Below, piece after piece: positions 25,263 through 33,730 of a stretch of DNA of 33,972 nucleotides. Origin of the DNA: an uncultured Lachnospiraceae bacterium (GTDB lineage Bacteria > Bacillota > Clostridia > Lachnospirales > Lachnospiraceae); assembly GCA_945913255.1 (NCBI GenBank), contig CAMEDC010000034.1, positions 1 through 33,972 on the forward strand. Direction: 5' to 3'. The notes under the pieces were generated by a model, which was not told the origin of the DNA, did not search any database, and saw only the letters and a list, made by a program, of their open reading frames with translations. Each line of letters starts with the position of its first letter. Within the stretch, counting starts at the first letter, position 1. Made by a program: the position numbers and the translations under genes.

Positions 25263-25316
25263 TTCACCAACTATTTACATCGTGTTCATAGTTTGTTCAT
25301 ATTTGATTGTTATACT
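25263..25316 (+). promoter_or_regulatory. Pho-box-like hexamer array and -10 element of a rightward promoter
   Basis: Hexamers TTCACC (25263), TTTACA (25274), TTCATA (25285), TTCATA (25296) and TTGTTA (25307) recur at exactly 11-bp intervals. The last overlaps an extended -10 (TGTTATACT, with TATACT at 25311-25316). No -35 consensus is present. Tandem TTnAnA hexamers with 5-nt spacers are the binding pattern of PhoP-type (OmpR-family) response regulators in Gram-positive bacteria. Activator dependence and a phosphate signal are inference. Confidence 0.6.
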
Positions 25317-25322
25317 CTAATT

Positions 25323-25486
25323 GTAGTTGAGAGAGAGATTTCCGTAATATTTACAACAGCAAATAAGATAAATTTTTTCATAATAGCCCAGGTGCCGAAA
25401 GGTATCTGGGCACTCCTCATTTCAGGGAAATATCCGTTGCCGGTACATCAAAAAGAGCACCCGATTTACCGGGTGCTCTTTTCCTG
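25323..25486 (+). ncRNA. Candidate structured small RNA
   Basis: A rightward transcript from the promoter at 25263-25316 would run about 165 nt to the terminator at 25450-25482. It contains an 11-bp hairpin capped by a GAAA tetraloop (25386-25396 with 25401-25411). Its two G-T pairs are wobbles only in the plus-strand RNA and would be A-C mismatches in the opposite strand, which supports this direction. A closing helix 25335-25343 with 25426-25434 (8 pairs, one mismatch) is possible. No ATG occurs in it and no ribosome binding site precedes its open frames. The 3' end is antisense to the last codons of the alarmone synthetase gene. I do not recognise a known RNA family. Confidence 0.5.
25450..25482. 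terminator. Bidirectional intrinsic terminator containing the relQ stop codon
   Basis: A perfect 13-bp stem (25451-25463 with 25470-25482, AAAAGAGCACCCG/CGGGTGCTCTTTT) has a 6-nt loop. Leftward it has a TTTTT tail; rightward it ends in TTTT with further T-rich sequence. The TAA stop of the leftward alarmone synthetase gene (25466-25468) lies in the loop, so this terminator serves that gene and the predicted rightward small RNA. Confidence 0.9.
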
Positions 25487-26140
25487 TTCTTTTTCCTTTT
25501 CTTCTCTTTCTCTGCTGATTGCAAGAATTTCATCATTCAGGGAAAGCATCCTGGCATCCAGGTCGGACACCATCTTGGCACATTCAATCAACTCACTCTT
25601 AATGTGCTCCGGTGCGTCTCCCTCAAATTTATAGTGAATCTTGTGCTCGAGGCTTGCCCAGAAATCCATAGCAACGGTCCGAATCTGAATTTCCACCTTC
25701 GTGTCCACCGTCCTGTCGGACAGATATACCGGCACCGTCACAATCATATGATAACTCTTGTAACCACTGGCTTTCGGGAAGGTGATGTAGTCTTTGACAG
25801 CTATTACCTTAATATCTCTCTGTTCGCTGATCATATCCGCAATTCTGTAAATATCCGAAGTAAAAGAACAGATAATGCGGATACCCGCTATATCATTGAT
25901 ATAATTTACCATATTTTGTATGGTAGATTCATACCCGTTTCGCTTCAGTTTCTTAACAATACTCTCGGGAGTCTTGATACGCGCCTTGATATGCTCAATC
26001 GGATTGTATTGATGCACATGCTGGAATTCATCGTTCAGAATCTGCATTTTCGTCTCAATCTGCCGAAGTGCAGCGCTGTAAACGAGCGTCACCTCATTCC
26101 AGCTGTCAATTCCATCCCTGTTTTCCGCCTTTAATTCCAT
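25466..26140 (-). CDS. relQ: Small alarmone synthetase (RelQ-type GTP pyrophosphokinase)
   Basis: The enzyme synthesises (p)ppGpp from GTP/GDP and ATP. It has a RelA/SpoT synthetase domain alone, without hydrolase, TGS or ACT domains. The 224-residue protein carries NPIEHIKARIKTPESIVKKL (46-65), the Mg-binding D83 in INDIAGIRIIC, FPKASGYKSYHM (121-132) and the catalytic VEIQIRTVAMDFWASLEHK (E150). The C-terminal helix is very rich in Glu and Lys. The ATG at 26140 follows AGGA at 8 nt and gives the length usual for RelQ/YjbM proteins; the longer frame has no better start. It lies 236 nt downstream of the membrane protein operon and ends in a terminator. Confidence 0.94.
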   Translation of the reverse strand: MELKAENRDGIDSWNEVTLVYSAALRQIETKMQILNDEFQHVHQYNPIEHIKARIKTPESIVKKLKRNGYESTIQNMVNYINDIAGIRIICSFTSDIYRIADMISEQRDIKVIAVKDYITFPKASGYKSYHMIVTVPVYLSDRTVDTKVEIQIRTVAMDFWASLEHKIHYKFEGDAPEHIKSELIECAKMVSDLDARMLSLNDEILAISREREEKEKEQEKSTR

Positions 26141-26257
26141 TTTCGTTTTCCTGCCCCTATCTTCTCTGCCATATTCACCCGCAGATTTACACCTTGTGTT
26201 TTCTGTTTGATCCCCATCACTGGTACAACCTCGAAAATGCTCTGCATTTTCATATAC

Positions 26258-26266
26258 ATTGTACCA
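26258..26266 (-). promoter_or_regulatory. Possible extended -10 promoter of relQ
   Basis: Leftward TGGTACAAT (26258-26266) fits an extended -10 element about 115 nt before the relQ start. No good -35 is visible at 16-18 bp. Confidence 0.45.
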
Positions 26267-26376
26267 TAAAATAATGCTCGAATATATATGTTCCAAAAAA
26301 GTTAATCCTTTTTTAATAGAATTTGACGGTTTTCCCTTCAGCCGTACCTTCTATTTATATGGATTTCCTCTTGAAT

Positions 26377-28740
26377 TTATGACCGAAACTTTTTCTTCCG
26401 TCTTCCGGCAAGTACTCCTGCCAATATGGCACCGGCGGTCATCAGACTCACCACCTCGGCAACATGCCAGTACCACATTCCCGTATACCAGGTACGGAGT
26501 GTTCCGCTATAGCCTGCCGGCAGCATCACACGCACCTCATGATTTGTCCCGGGTACCACCCCAAAGTGTTCTCCGGTTTCTGTATCCTCCGCCTGATATC
26601 CCTTATAGAAAAGCAGCGGCAGTTCCACATAATATTCATTCTCACCGTCTTCTACCACCAGCTGGGTCCTGATGTCCAAATTCTTCTTTGTAAATCCGGA
26701 TACCGTTACCCCACCGGAGGGCACTGCCTCGTGATAGCTGAAAGGCATTTTTGAGCCAAGCGGCAGATATTCCGCACCAAGCACCGCAGCATTTCCGATA
26801 TTCTCCATGGAATAGAGCCGCAATGCGCCCTCTCTTATCAGCAGGAAATCATTTGTCTGGTATAGCGAAAACAGCACAGAACTTCCACACACCAGAAGCA
26901 GAAAGCTTCCTTTCAGGAATCTGCTTCCACACTTCAAAACACGATATGCCCCCGCGCATGCCACAAAACTAAAACAAACCGTCGGAATAATCGTCAGTCT
27001 GGTGGTAAACTGAAGCATAGGAACCAGAGTTCCCGTTATACTGTTCAGTGATTGAATGGCATCCCACGGGAAGTAGCTGGTGCTCATAAAGGTCGCTACC
27101 GCCCCAATCACAAGTGTAGTCACAACTGCCCCGTTCAGTTTGCTGTCAGTATCTGATTTGACTTTTTCGCAGGAAGCCTTGCTGTCTGCGCATTCCTCTG
27201 TCTTCCGTAAAACCGTATTCTTTGTCAAAAACCAGGCTGCCATCCCCAGAAGGATTGCCATTCCAACTCCAAAAGGTTCTGTATCCAGCAAGCCCAATTC
27301 ATGGAATCTGGAGTTTTCTCCGGCTGCCTGCATCGTATTGAAAATATTCGCCAGCTGGATTCCCCGCTCCTGTACCGTGACATTGGCATTATTGGAAAAA
27401 TAATAGTCCCCTGCCAATGTCATATCCAGAAAAGGCACCAGGAACCAGACATTCAGTAATACTGTTCCCGCCACTACTTTTATAAGTTCCAAAAAGGTTC
27501 TTTTCCGAAACACCTTTTTTATCATAATCAGGCAGAGCAAAACAGTAAAGGCTCCGACAATCTCGCAGGAAAGTACATGGGACTGGATAATGCCGGTGAA
27601 ACCCAGCGTGGGTATCAGCCAATAATGTCGGTATTCCCTTTCTTCCGTATCTTCCGTAAAAATCAGATAGAATCCATACACCAGCAAAGGCAGAAAAGTC
27701 ATGGCTGTATACTCACCAACCGCACTTCTGTTGAAAATATTGTAAATATGGTAAGGCGCCAATGTATACAGCAGACTTCCAAGCATTCCTGCATATCTGT
27801 TCTTAAAAATCCCCTGAAAGCTCACATAGGCAATGAGAGCTGTTGCAAGGTTCACCGCAAATACATAACTGTTGTAGGCAACAATCATGTCAAATCCCAG
27901 AATTCTTAAAATCGCCGGGAATAGCAGGAAAGTGTCACAATAAAATATGGAATTGGCATAGCCGTGTCCGCACAACCATACCGATTCTATTCTGGCGGGA
28001 ATATTCCCCTGACAGATACTTTGGGCAAGTGCCTCGATTCTCATAATGTGGAATGAGTGATCCACTCCGGGTGCCATATAATCCGTCAGTATCGGAAAAG
28101 ATGCAATGACCGCAATCACCGGGATTCCGAACCAAACCAGTTTTTTCTCACGTTCCACCGGATACTTTCCCATATAGCAGTACAGCATCACCAGAGTATT
28201 TACCAGGGCTGACAGGAAGATTGTTACCGTGAGGAAAATTCTGGCTCCCGCATTTGTTTTGACCATCGTTATTGCCTTCACTGCAAAATCCGATTGTCCG
28301 CCATAATACACCGTCACTGCCGCATCCTCGCAGAAATTCGTCACATAAAACTGACAGGTCTGCAGCTCTTTGTTTGCAAAAACTGCAATTTCATTGGAAA
28401 GAAGTTCGTGATATCGGCCTGTTTTGCTTTCAATCCGGAAGGAATTCCTCAGATTTTCTTCCGTTTCCAGCAAAACCTCCAGACGATATACTCCGGGCGT
28501 TATTCTGCCCGTCGATACCTGTAAAAAATCACCCTGAAACCCTGTCTCTCCGCTAATTCTGTACAAATCGTTTTCTGCATCATACTCACCGCCAAGCAGG
28601 GAAACCTGCATGGTATCCAATGTGGCTGTCACACGGTTCCCCGGAATCAGACCAATACATCCGATTATCACCAAGATAAGCTCCAGAATCACCAGGGCAC
28701 GAAATTTCTTATTGTTCCAAACCTCAGACTTCTTCCACAC
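26377..28740 (-). CDS. Polytopic membrane protein, paralogue 3 (PTPS-related/GT-C-like)
   Basis: This large membrane protein has 787 residues. It has one N-terminal membrane helix (about 14-33), an extracytoplasmic beta-rich domain (about 35-160), many further membrane helices (about 165-650) and a C-terminal extracytoplasmic segment ending in a last helix and the basic tail GRRKKKFRS. DYMAPGVDHSFHIMRIE (D227, H231) after the third hydrophobic block resembles the acidic/His motif of polyprenyl-sugar-using GT-C-like proteins and of the membrane family named PTPS-related. Sugar transfer to an envelope polymer is a guess from fold. The start is GTG at 28740 after GGGAGG at 7 nt and overlaps the middle paralogue by 17 nt. 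It shares SFPWDAI and GYSG.LRT with paralogue 1. Confidence 0.88.
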   Translation of the reverse strand: MWKKSEVWNNKKFRALVILELILVIIGCIGLIPGNRVTATLDTMQVSLLGGEYDAENDLYRISGETGFQGDFLQVSTGRITPGVYRLEVLLETEENLRNSFRIESKTGRYHELLSNEIAVFANKELQTCQFYVTNFCEDAAVTVYYGGQSDFAVKAITMVKTNAGARIFLTVTIFLSALVNTLVMLYCYMGKYPVEREKKLVWFGIPVIAVIASFPILTDYMAPGVDHSFHIMRIEALAQSICQGNIPARIESVWLCGHGYANSIFYCDTFLLFPAILRILGFDMIVAYNSYVFAVNLATALIAYVSFQGIFKNRYAGMLGSLLYTLAPYHIYNIFNRSAVGEYTAMTFLPLLVYGFYLIFTEDTEEREYRHYWLIPTLGFTGIIQSHVLSCEIVGAFTVLLCLIMIKKVFRKRTFLELIKVVAGTVLLNVWFLVPFLDMTLAGDYYFSNNANVTVQERGIQLANIFNTMQAAGENSRFHELGLLDTEPFGVGMAILLGMAAWFLTKNTVLRKTEECADSKASCEKVKSDTDSKLNGAVVTTLVIGAVATFMSTSYFPWDAIQSLNSITGTLVPMLQFTTRLTIIPTVCFSFVACAGAYRVLKCGSRFLKGSFLLLVCGSSVLFSLYQTNDFLLIREGALRLYSMENIGNAAVLGAEYLPLGSKMPFSYHEAVPSGGVTVSGFTKKNLDIRTQLVVEDGENEYYVELPLLFYKGYQAEDTETGEHFGVVPGTNHEVRVMLPAGYSGTLRTWYTGMWYWHVAEVVSLMTAGAILAGVLAGRRKKKFRS

Positions 28741-30175
28741 GTTTTTTCCTCCCTGTCAGTACCGCCAATATCCCAATTCCTGCAACAGATACCGCTTCCG
28801 CGCCATAAAACACAACCGGTGCAGGATACCTGCTTCCCTCATATTTCGCATAATCAAGAGGAGAAATATCCAGATTTTCCAGCTGATATTCCGCTTCTGT
28901 CACTTCTCCGCCAAAGGATGTCCCATTCAGGTTTCTCGGCACTCCGGTGCGCAGAATATCTCCTGTCAGATACTGAGTAGTCATCAATGCAATTACCGCA
29001 ACAGCAAGTAAAAACCATCTGCTCACATCTCTGCTCTCCCATTTTTTTATCTGCCACACCACGGCACAGGCTGTGGCTGTCAGGCAGACAGCCACAAGAG
29101 GCAGCAGCCTGGTAGGCTCATACAGACAGACAATCAATCCATACAGCAAACGATTCCTGCCCTGAAGGAAATCCCACGGGAAACTGTTTAAAGACATAAG
29201 AGCACATACTGCTCCCAATCCCGTCAATACCGCTGTAAATTTTAATGTGGTTTTCTTTTCATCTCTGTTCCGGTATCTTCCCACAAACAAAAGCCACAGA
29301 TAGATCAGACAGCAGAAAGTTACAACAAAGCCCGGTCCAAAAGGCTGTATCTGCTGCATCCCCTCCTCTGCCACATCGTGAACGCTTCCGTTACGGGAAA
29401 ACAGCTGAATAAAATCAGATAGATAAACACCCCTGCTCTGTATCCTGCCGTTTCCTACTGTCCCAAAGGGGAACTGAGACATTCGGATGCGGTACAGCAA
29501 CAGTATTGCTGTCCAGGCATTCAGAACGGCCACCCCGAGAACCGTTTTCAGCAGAGTCAAAATGGTCTGTTTTTTCAGCGTCTTCTTCCACTGTATCAGA
29601 CAAAGCAGCAGAGTAAATCCGGCAGCAGTCAAAAAACTCAATAAATAGGATTGCAGCAGAAGAGAATATCCTACAGTCAGCAGAAGCCACTGCTTTTTAC
29701 CGCCTTCCTCTCCTGTTTCCTCCCCTGCAAACAGCCGATACCATCCAATCAAAAGCACCGGCAGAAATGTCATGGCAAGCGCTTCTCCCAAATCACCTCT
29801 GCTGTACAGATTATTCAGGCGGTAAGGCATCCAGGTATATACCATGCTTCCCACCAGGCCTACGATTTTATCCCCAAAAATTCCTCGGAAGCAGACATAG
29901 GCAATCAACGTTGTTGCCGCATTTATCAGCAAAAGAAAGAGCTTATAAACAGATTCTCCCTGTATTCCCGCACGAACAAGCAGCGACGGGATCAGGAAAA
30001 ACAGATTTTCCGCACCGCCTTCTTTCAACACTCTCAGGTAAAAGCTTAAATTTGTTCCATCGATACAATAATTTACCATAAGCGGAAGCGAAACAATGAA
30101 AAAGATGAAAAACAAGGCGAGCCCGAACAGCTTGTCCTGTGCCTCCGGTTTTGTCTGTAGATTTACTTTCCGCAT
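28724..30175 (-). CDS. Polytopic membrane protein, degenerate middle paralogue
   Basis: This 483-residue paralogue lacks the N-terminal extracytoplasmic domain and begins almost directly with the motif region. Where its neighbours have D...H it reads SLPLMVNYCIDGTNLSFYLRVL, so both putative catalytic residues are changed (N42, Y46). The membrane helices and SLNSFPWDFLQ.RN are retained, and it ends with a short C-terminal segment and a basic tail (TGRKKRVEEV). The ATG at 30175 follows AAGGAGG at 7 nt and overlaps the upstream gene by 13 nt; a longer frame to 30265 has no comparable site. The intact frame and strong ribosome binding site argue against a pseudogene. It may be a non-catalytic partner of its neighbours (inference). 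Confidence 0.86.
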   Translation of the reverse strand: MRKVNLQTKPEAQDKLFGLALFFIFFIVSLPLMVNYCIDGTNLSFYLRVLKEGGAENLFFLIPSLLVRAGIQGESVYKLFLLLINAATTLIAYVCFRGIFGDKIVGLVGSMVYTWMPYRLNNLYSRGDLGEALAMTFLPVLLIGWYRLFAGEETGEEGGKKQWLLLTVGYSLLLQSYLLSFLTAAGFTLLLCLIQWKKTLKKQTILTLLKTVLGVAVLNAWTAILLLYRIRMSQFPFGTVGNGRIQSRGVYLSDFIQLFSRNGSVHDVAEEGMQQIQPFGPGFVVTFCCLIYLWLLFVGRYRNRDEKKTTLKFTAVLTGLGAVCALMSLNSFPWDFLQGRNRLLYGLIVCLYEPTRLLPLVAVCLTATACAVVWQIKKWESRDVSRWFLLAVAVIALMTTQYLTGDILRTGVPRNLNGTSFGGEVTEAEYQLENLDISPLDYAKYEGSRYPAPVVFYGAEAVSVAGIGILAVLTGRKKRVEEV

Positions 30176-32490
30176 GCCCTGTTCCTCCTTCTCCTGATGA
30201 AGGCTTCCAAAAGAAGTCCTGCCAAGAATAATCCGTTCACTGCCTCTGCCACTCTCCAATACCATGGGCTTCTGAAGGTTGTCCTCAGCTGACCACTATA
30301 GCCTTCCGGAATGGCAACGGTTACAAAGAAATCCTCATCGGCAAAAGTTTCAAAAGACTCCTTCGTATTCACATCATAGGTCACATAACCTTTATAGTAT
30401 AAAAGCGGCATCCTTATCAAAGCCTCGCCGTCTCCGCGGTTTGTGCAGCTGACATCTATGGTCAGTCCATCCTTCTCATAAGCTTCCAGGAGGATTCCTT
30501 CCTCCGCAAGAGGCTCCCTGTGAGAAAACTTTGCTGCATCCGCACCATAGGGAAGATACTCAGCACCGGAAATATAGCCTGTGCCCATTCCTTCTGAATT
30601 ATAGACTCTCACAACACCCGCATTATAGTTAAAATCGGTCAGAAAATATACATTGCTGAGAAGCACGGCTATCGCCATTCCGCAAAAATACGCAAACATT
30701 CCCCGGTTTCCTTTTTTTTGCAGAATCCATTTTGCAATCACTCCAGCCAGAGTCACTAGAGATATGTTTGCAATTGTCAGCCATCGGTTCGGGAACTGCA
30801 GGCTGGACACCAGGGTTCTCGCAATCCGATTCCAGCTGTGAATGGCATCCCATGGAAACGCCGACAGGCTAAACAGCATAGCCGTCATGCCAAATACAGT
30901 TGAAATCCACCCAAGACGATGCTCTGTCTTCACCATATCCTTCGTTTTCCGGAAAAAGCAAAGGAAAAACCAGATGCAAAGCGCCAGGACAAGAGGCAGA
31001 CCCAGATTGACAGGATCACTTCCGTTCATGCCATATTCTTCAAAATTGCTTCCCTGACCGACTCTCGGAAAAGCAAACAGTAATTGTGCCAGAAAAAGTC
31101 CTCTGTTCTGGATGGTACGCGCCGAAACGTTCTGAATAACAAAATTTCCCGTCATCATATAATCCAGGAACGGCACCAGAAACCATGCACTCAGCAGACA
31201 GGAATAAATCACAGTCTTCGCCAGCACCAGGAAAGTTTCCTTTCGAAATACTTTTCTGATTTCCGCCAGACAGAGCACAATGGTAAAAAAACCTACCATC
31301 TCACAGGTCAGAAGATGGGATTGTATCAGTCCGCAGAATCCGATTGCAAGTGGAATCCAGCTTCTCCCGTAGGATTTTTCCTGAGTGTCCTGTGTAAATA
31401 CGCGCCAGAAACCGTAAGCGATAAACGGTAGGAAGAGCACCCCAAAAGATTCCCCAAAGGAACCACAGCAGTAGGTCTTATAATATCGATAGACAGACAG
31501 TGTGTACAGCATGGAGCAGAGCAGCCCGATATACTTTTCCCCGAACATTTTCCGAAAGCAAAAATAGGCAATCAGAGTCTGTACCACTGTCATTACAAAG
31601 AAAAACAGGCGATAGCTTGTAACCACAGTAAATCCTATCAATCGGAAAAAAGCCGCCAGATAAAGCAGGGTTTCCCCATAAAAAATAGCGGAGGCATACC
31701 CATAACCCTGCTGCCATTCCGGTGCATTTCTGGCAGGAAACATCCCGTGCAGAAGGCTGTCCATAATTCCCTCAATCCGCATCAGATGATAGCCCAAATC
31801 GCCTCCGGGCATCATATAGTCCAGCATGAGCGGCATGGACGCAAAAAGAACAATCACCGCCAGTCCGAACGTTACTGTCTTGTCTTTCACGGAGATTCCA
31901 TAAGCTCTGTCATATTCTCTGTAAAGAAATCCGGCATTAATCAGGGATGACAACACCACAACCCAAAACAGGAAAATGCGGTTCCATGCATTTGTCTCGG
32001 AAATTGTCAAACCCGTCACAGTCAGACTGCCCACTCCTCCATATTCGGCGTGTACAATCATGCCACCCACATCTTCTGACAGCCACATCACAAAATCCGT
32101 ACTGTCCAAGCCGGCGTAAAGATGCTCTCCATTCGTTTTGAGCGCACGATAGCCAACCAGACCGTCCGTCACAGTACAGATATTCTTCATATCCGTATCT
32201 GTCCGGTAGTGCAAAGCAACCTCATAAGTCCCACGGGGCAGTGAAATATTACAGAAATCCACAAGATTTCCCCTCTGTCCATCCGCTTCGCTCACAGCAT
32301 AGCCATTCAATGCCTCATCATATGCTCCAAAATTGGCCTGCATGCTTTCCGCTCCATACTCATAAACCGCATCCTTGCCAAAAAGCCCAATGATTCCCAG
32401 TAGCAGCATCAAAATTTCCACAGCAAGAATCACACGGAAGCTTTTTTTCTTTTCTATATGAAGTGCAATTATTTTTTCTTTCAATCCCAT
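30163..32490 (-). CDS. Polytopic membrane protein, paralogue 1 (PTPS-related/GT-C-like)
   Basis: This 775-residue membrane protein has the same layout as the 787-residue paralogue: one N-terminal helix (about 19-38), an extracytoplasmic domain (about 40-165), then many helices with SMPLMLDYMMPGGDLGYHLMRIE (D231, H235). A central FPWDAIHSWNR is followed by GYSGQLRTTFRSPWYWRVAEAV and a basic tail (RRRRNRACGK). The ATG at 32490 follows AGGAG at 5 nt. It is the first gene of the three-gene unit and has a strong promoter. Function is unknown; envelope glycosylation or polymer export would suit the topology but is not shown. Confidence 0.88.
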   Translation of the reverse strand: MGLKEKIIALHIEKKKSFRVILAVEILMLLLGIIGLFGKDAVYEYGAESMQANFGAYDEALNGYAVSEADGQRGNLVDFCNISLPRGTYEVALHYRTDTDMKNICTVTDGLVGYRALKTNGEHLYAGLDSTDFVMWLSEDVGGMIVHAEYGGVGSLTVTGLTISETNAWNRIFLFWVVVLSSLINAGFLYREYDRAYGISVKDKTVTFGLAVIVLFASMPLMLDYMMPGGDLGYHLMRIEGIMDSLLHGMFPARNAPEWQQGYGYASAIFYGETLLYLAAFFRLIGFTVVTSYRLFFFVMTVVQTLIAYFCFRKMFGEKYIGLLCSMLYTLSVYRYYKTYCCGSFGESFGVLFLPFIAYGFWRVFTQDTQEKSYGRSWIPLAIGFCGLIQSHLLTCEMVGFFTIVLCLAEIRKVFRKETFLVLAKTVIYSCLLSAWFLVPFLDYMMTGNFVIQNVSARTIQNRGLFLAQLLFAFPRVGQGSNFEEYGMNGSDPVNLGLPLVLALCIWFFLCFFRKTKDMVKTEHRLGWISTVFGMTAMLFSLSAFPWDAIHSWNRIARTLVSSLQFPNRWLTIANISLVTLAGVIAKWILQKKGNRGMFAYFCGMAIAVLLSNVYFLTDFNYNAGVVRVYNSEGMGTGYISGAEYLPYGADAAKFSHREPLAEEGILLEAYEKDGLTIDVSCTNRGDGEALIRMPLLYYKGYVTYDVNTKESFETFADEDFFVTVAIPEGYSGQLRTTFRSPWYWRVAEAVNGLFLAGLLLEAFIRRRRNRACGK

Positions 32491-32531
32491 CGTTTCTCCT
32501 ATCCGTTCTGTCCCACCGATGAACTGTAACT

Positions 32532-32560
32532 ATCATATCAGTTTTACCATCTTGTGACAA
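32532..32560 (-). promoter_or_regulatory. Sigma-A promoter of the three-paralogue membrane operon
   Basis: Leftward TTGTCA (32555-32560) and TATGAT (32532-32537) are spaced by 17 bp, about 40 nt before the first ATG. Confidence 0.88.
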
Positions 32561-32568
32561 TAAAGTTC

Positions 32569-32597
32569 TTGCGTTCCGGCAAAAAATCTATTACCAT
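32569..32597 (+). promoter_or_regulatory. Possible promoter of the 88-residue gene
   Basis: Rightward TTGCGT (32569-32574) and TACCAT (32592-32597) are spaced by 17 bp. It is back to back with the leftward membrane-operon promoter, 8 bp between the -35 boxes. The -10 is a weak match. Confidence 0.4.
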
Positions 32598-32639
32598 GAA
32601 TTTGATTTCTGTATTTCCCGGTAAGAAAGGAGCAACACC

Positions 32640-32906
32640 ATGTTTCGTTTATGGGCCAGAACCTTCAAAGACAATCATATGCTGCAGGATATCTGCATTG
32701 CCGATGCAAGTGAAGATACCAGAACTCATAAAGTCTTTCGTGCCCTGGACGAAATCTGCTACCGGTTCGATCTCGGGAAACCCATCTGGCTGGATAAAAC
32801 CATTTCTGACTTCAAACGTCTTGGCAAGGCACGCTTTACACAGGATAATTTTATCGAAATCATCGAGTTTGACTATCTGGAAATTCAAATCATTGAAGAA
32901 GATTAG
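32640..32906 (+). CDS. Small orphan protein, 88 residues
   Basis: This is a short, soluble, mixed-charge protein with a strong ribosome binding site (AAAGGAG at 8 nt). It begins MFRLWARTFKDNHMLQD and contains KVFRALDEICYRFDLGKPIWL, ending with the acidic EIIEFDYLEIQIIEED. The pattern (helix, then alternating hydrophobic residues) suggests a small alpha/beta fold. I recognise no family for certain; similar small proteins occur in Lachnospiraceae, which I cannot verify here. It stands alone between two promoters. A 7-bp hairpin without a U-tract (32903-32925) overlaps its stop codon. Confidence 0.75.
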   Translation: MFRLWARTFKDNHMLQDICIADASEDTRTHKVFRALDEICYRFDLGKPIWLDKTISDFKRLGKARFTQDNFIEIIEFDYLEIQIIEED

Positions 32907-32933
32907 AAAATAAAACCATTTCTAAAATCTGTA

Positions 32934-32962
32934 TTGACATTTTAGCAAGCCGGGTATACTAT
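32934..32962 (+). promoter_or_regulatory. Sigma-A promoter of trhA
   Basis: Rightward TTGACA (32934-32939) and TACTAT (32957-32962) are spaced by 17 bp (an alternative TATACT has 15). The leader to the ATG at 33080 is about 110 nt and T-rich, with no recognisable riboswitch. Confidence 0.75.
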
Positions 32963-33079
32963 CGTTGTATGCATGATGTAGTTATGATTACTACTTGTTG
33001 AGTTTTGTAAATTGTTTGTTGTGGTTTTTGATGTATTGTTCTTTTTGAACTTTCTCCCACACAGGAACAGGAGGTTTTT

Positions 33080-33730
33080 ATGCAGATAACAATCAGAGAA
33101 CCCGGAAGTGCTATCACCCATTTTATTGCAATGATGATGGCTGTCTTTGCCACAATACCTCTTTTGGTCAAAGCCGGTATTACCTCCGGCGGAAAGGAAT
33201 TCACCGCCATGGCCATTTTCATGGCAAGCATGATTCTCCTGTATGGTGCCAGTGCCACATACCATTCCGTCAACCTGACCGGAAAAGCCCTGAATATTTT
33301 CCGTAAGCTGGATCATATGATGATTTTTGTATTGATAGCCGGTTCCTATACCCCCGTGTGTCTCATTGTTCTGGGCGGCAGACAGGGTTATGCGCTGCTT
33401 GCCCTGGTTTGGGGAATTGCCCTGATTGGGATGCTCATCAAGGCTTTCTGGATAACCTGCCCCAAATGGTTTTCCTCTGTCATCTATATCGCCATGGGCT
33501 GGGTATGCGTATTGGTATTCGGCCAGCTATTATCCTCTCTGCCAACCGCCGCTTTCCTCTGGCTGCTGGCCGGCGGCATCATCTATACAATCGGCGGCGT
33601 GATTTACGCCCTGAAGCTGCCTCTGTTCAATTCCCGACATAAGGGATTCGGATCCCACGAGGTGTTCCATCTCTTCGTCATGGCCGGAAGTATCTGCCAC
33701 TTCATATTTATGTATCGATATATTGCCTGA
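33080..33730 (+). CDS. trhA: TrhA / hemolysin III family (PAQR) membrane protein
   Basis: This seven-helix integral membrane protein belongs to the bacterial progestin/adiponectin-receptor-like group, thought to act in membrane lipid homeostasis. At 216 residues it has the conserved zinc-site residues: ATYHS with H62 in the second helix region, LDHMMIFVLIAGSYTP (D78, H79) in the third, and SHEVFHLFVMAG (H193, H197) near the end. The ATG follows CAGGAGG at about 5-6 nt. The gene ends about 10 bp before the 60-bp tandem repeat, and no terminator is seen before it. The historical haemolysin name does not imply toxin activity. Confidence 0.94.
   Translation: MQITIREPGSAITHFIAMMMAVFATIPLLVKAGITSGGKEFTAMAIFMASMILLYGASATYHSVNLTGKALNIFRKLDHMMIFVLIAGSYTPVCLIVLGGRQGYALLALVWGIALIGMLIKAFWITCPKWFSSVIYIAMGWVCVLVFGQLLSSLPTAAFLWLLAGGIIYTIGGVIYALKLPLFNSRHKGFGSHEVFHLFVMAGSICHFIFMYRYIA

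Noticed and set aside
25386..25440. Resemblance of CTGGGCAC to parts of ZTP or lysine riboswitches
   Set aside because: Only a short string matches, the remaining conserved elements are absent, and no relevant gene follows.
26295..26314. AAAAAAG/CTTTTTT hairpin downstream of the membrane operon
   Set aside because: The stem has a single G-C pair and is too weak to call a terminator.
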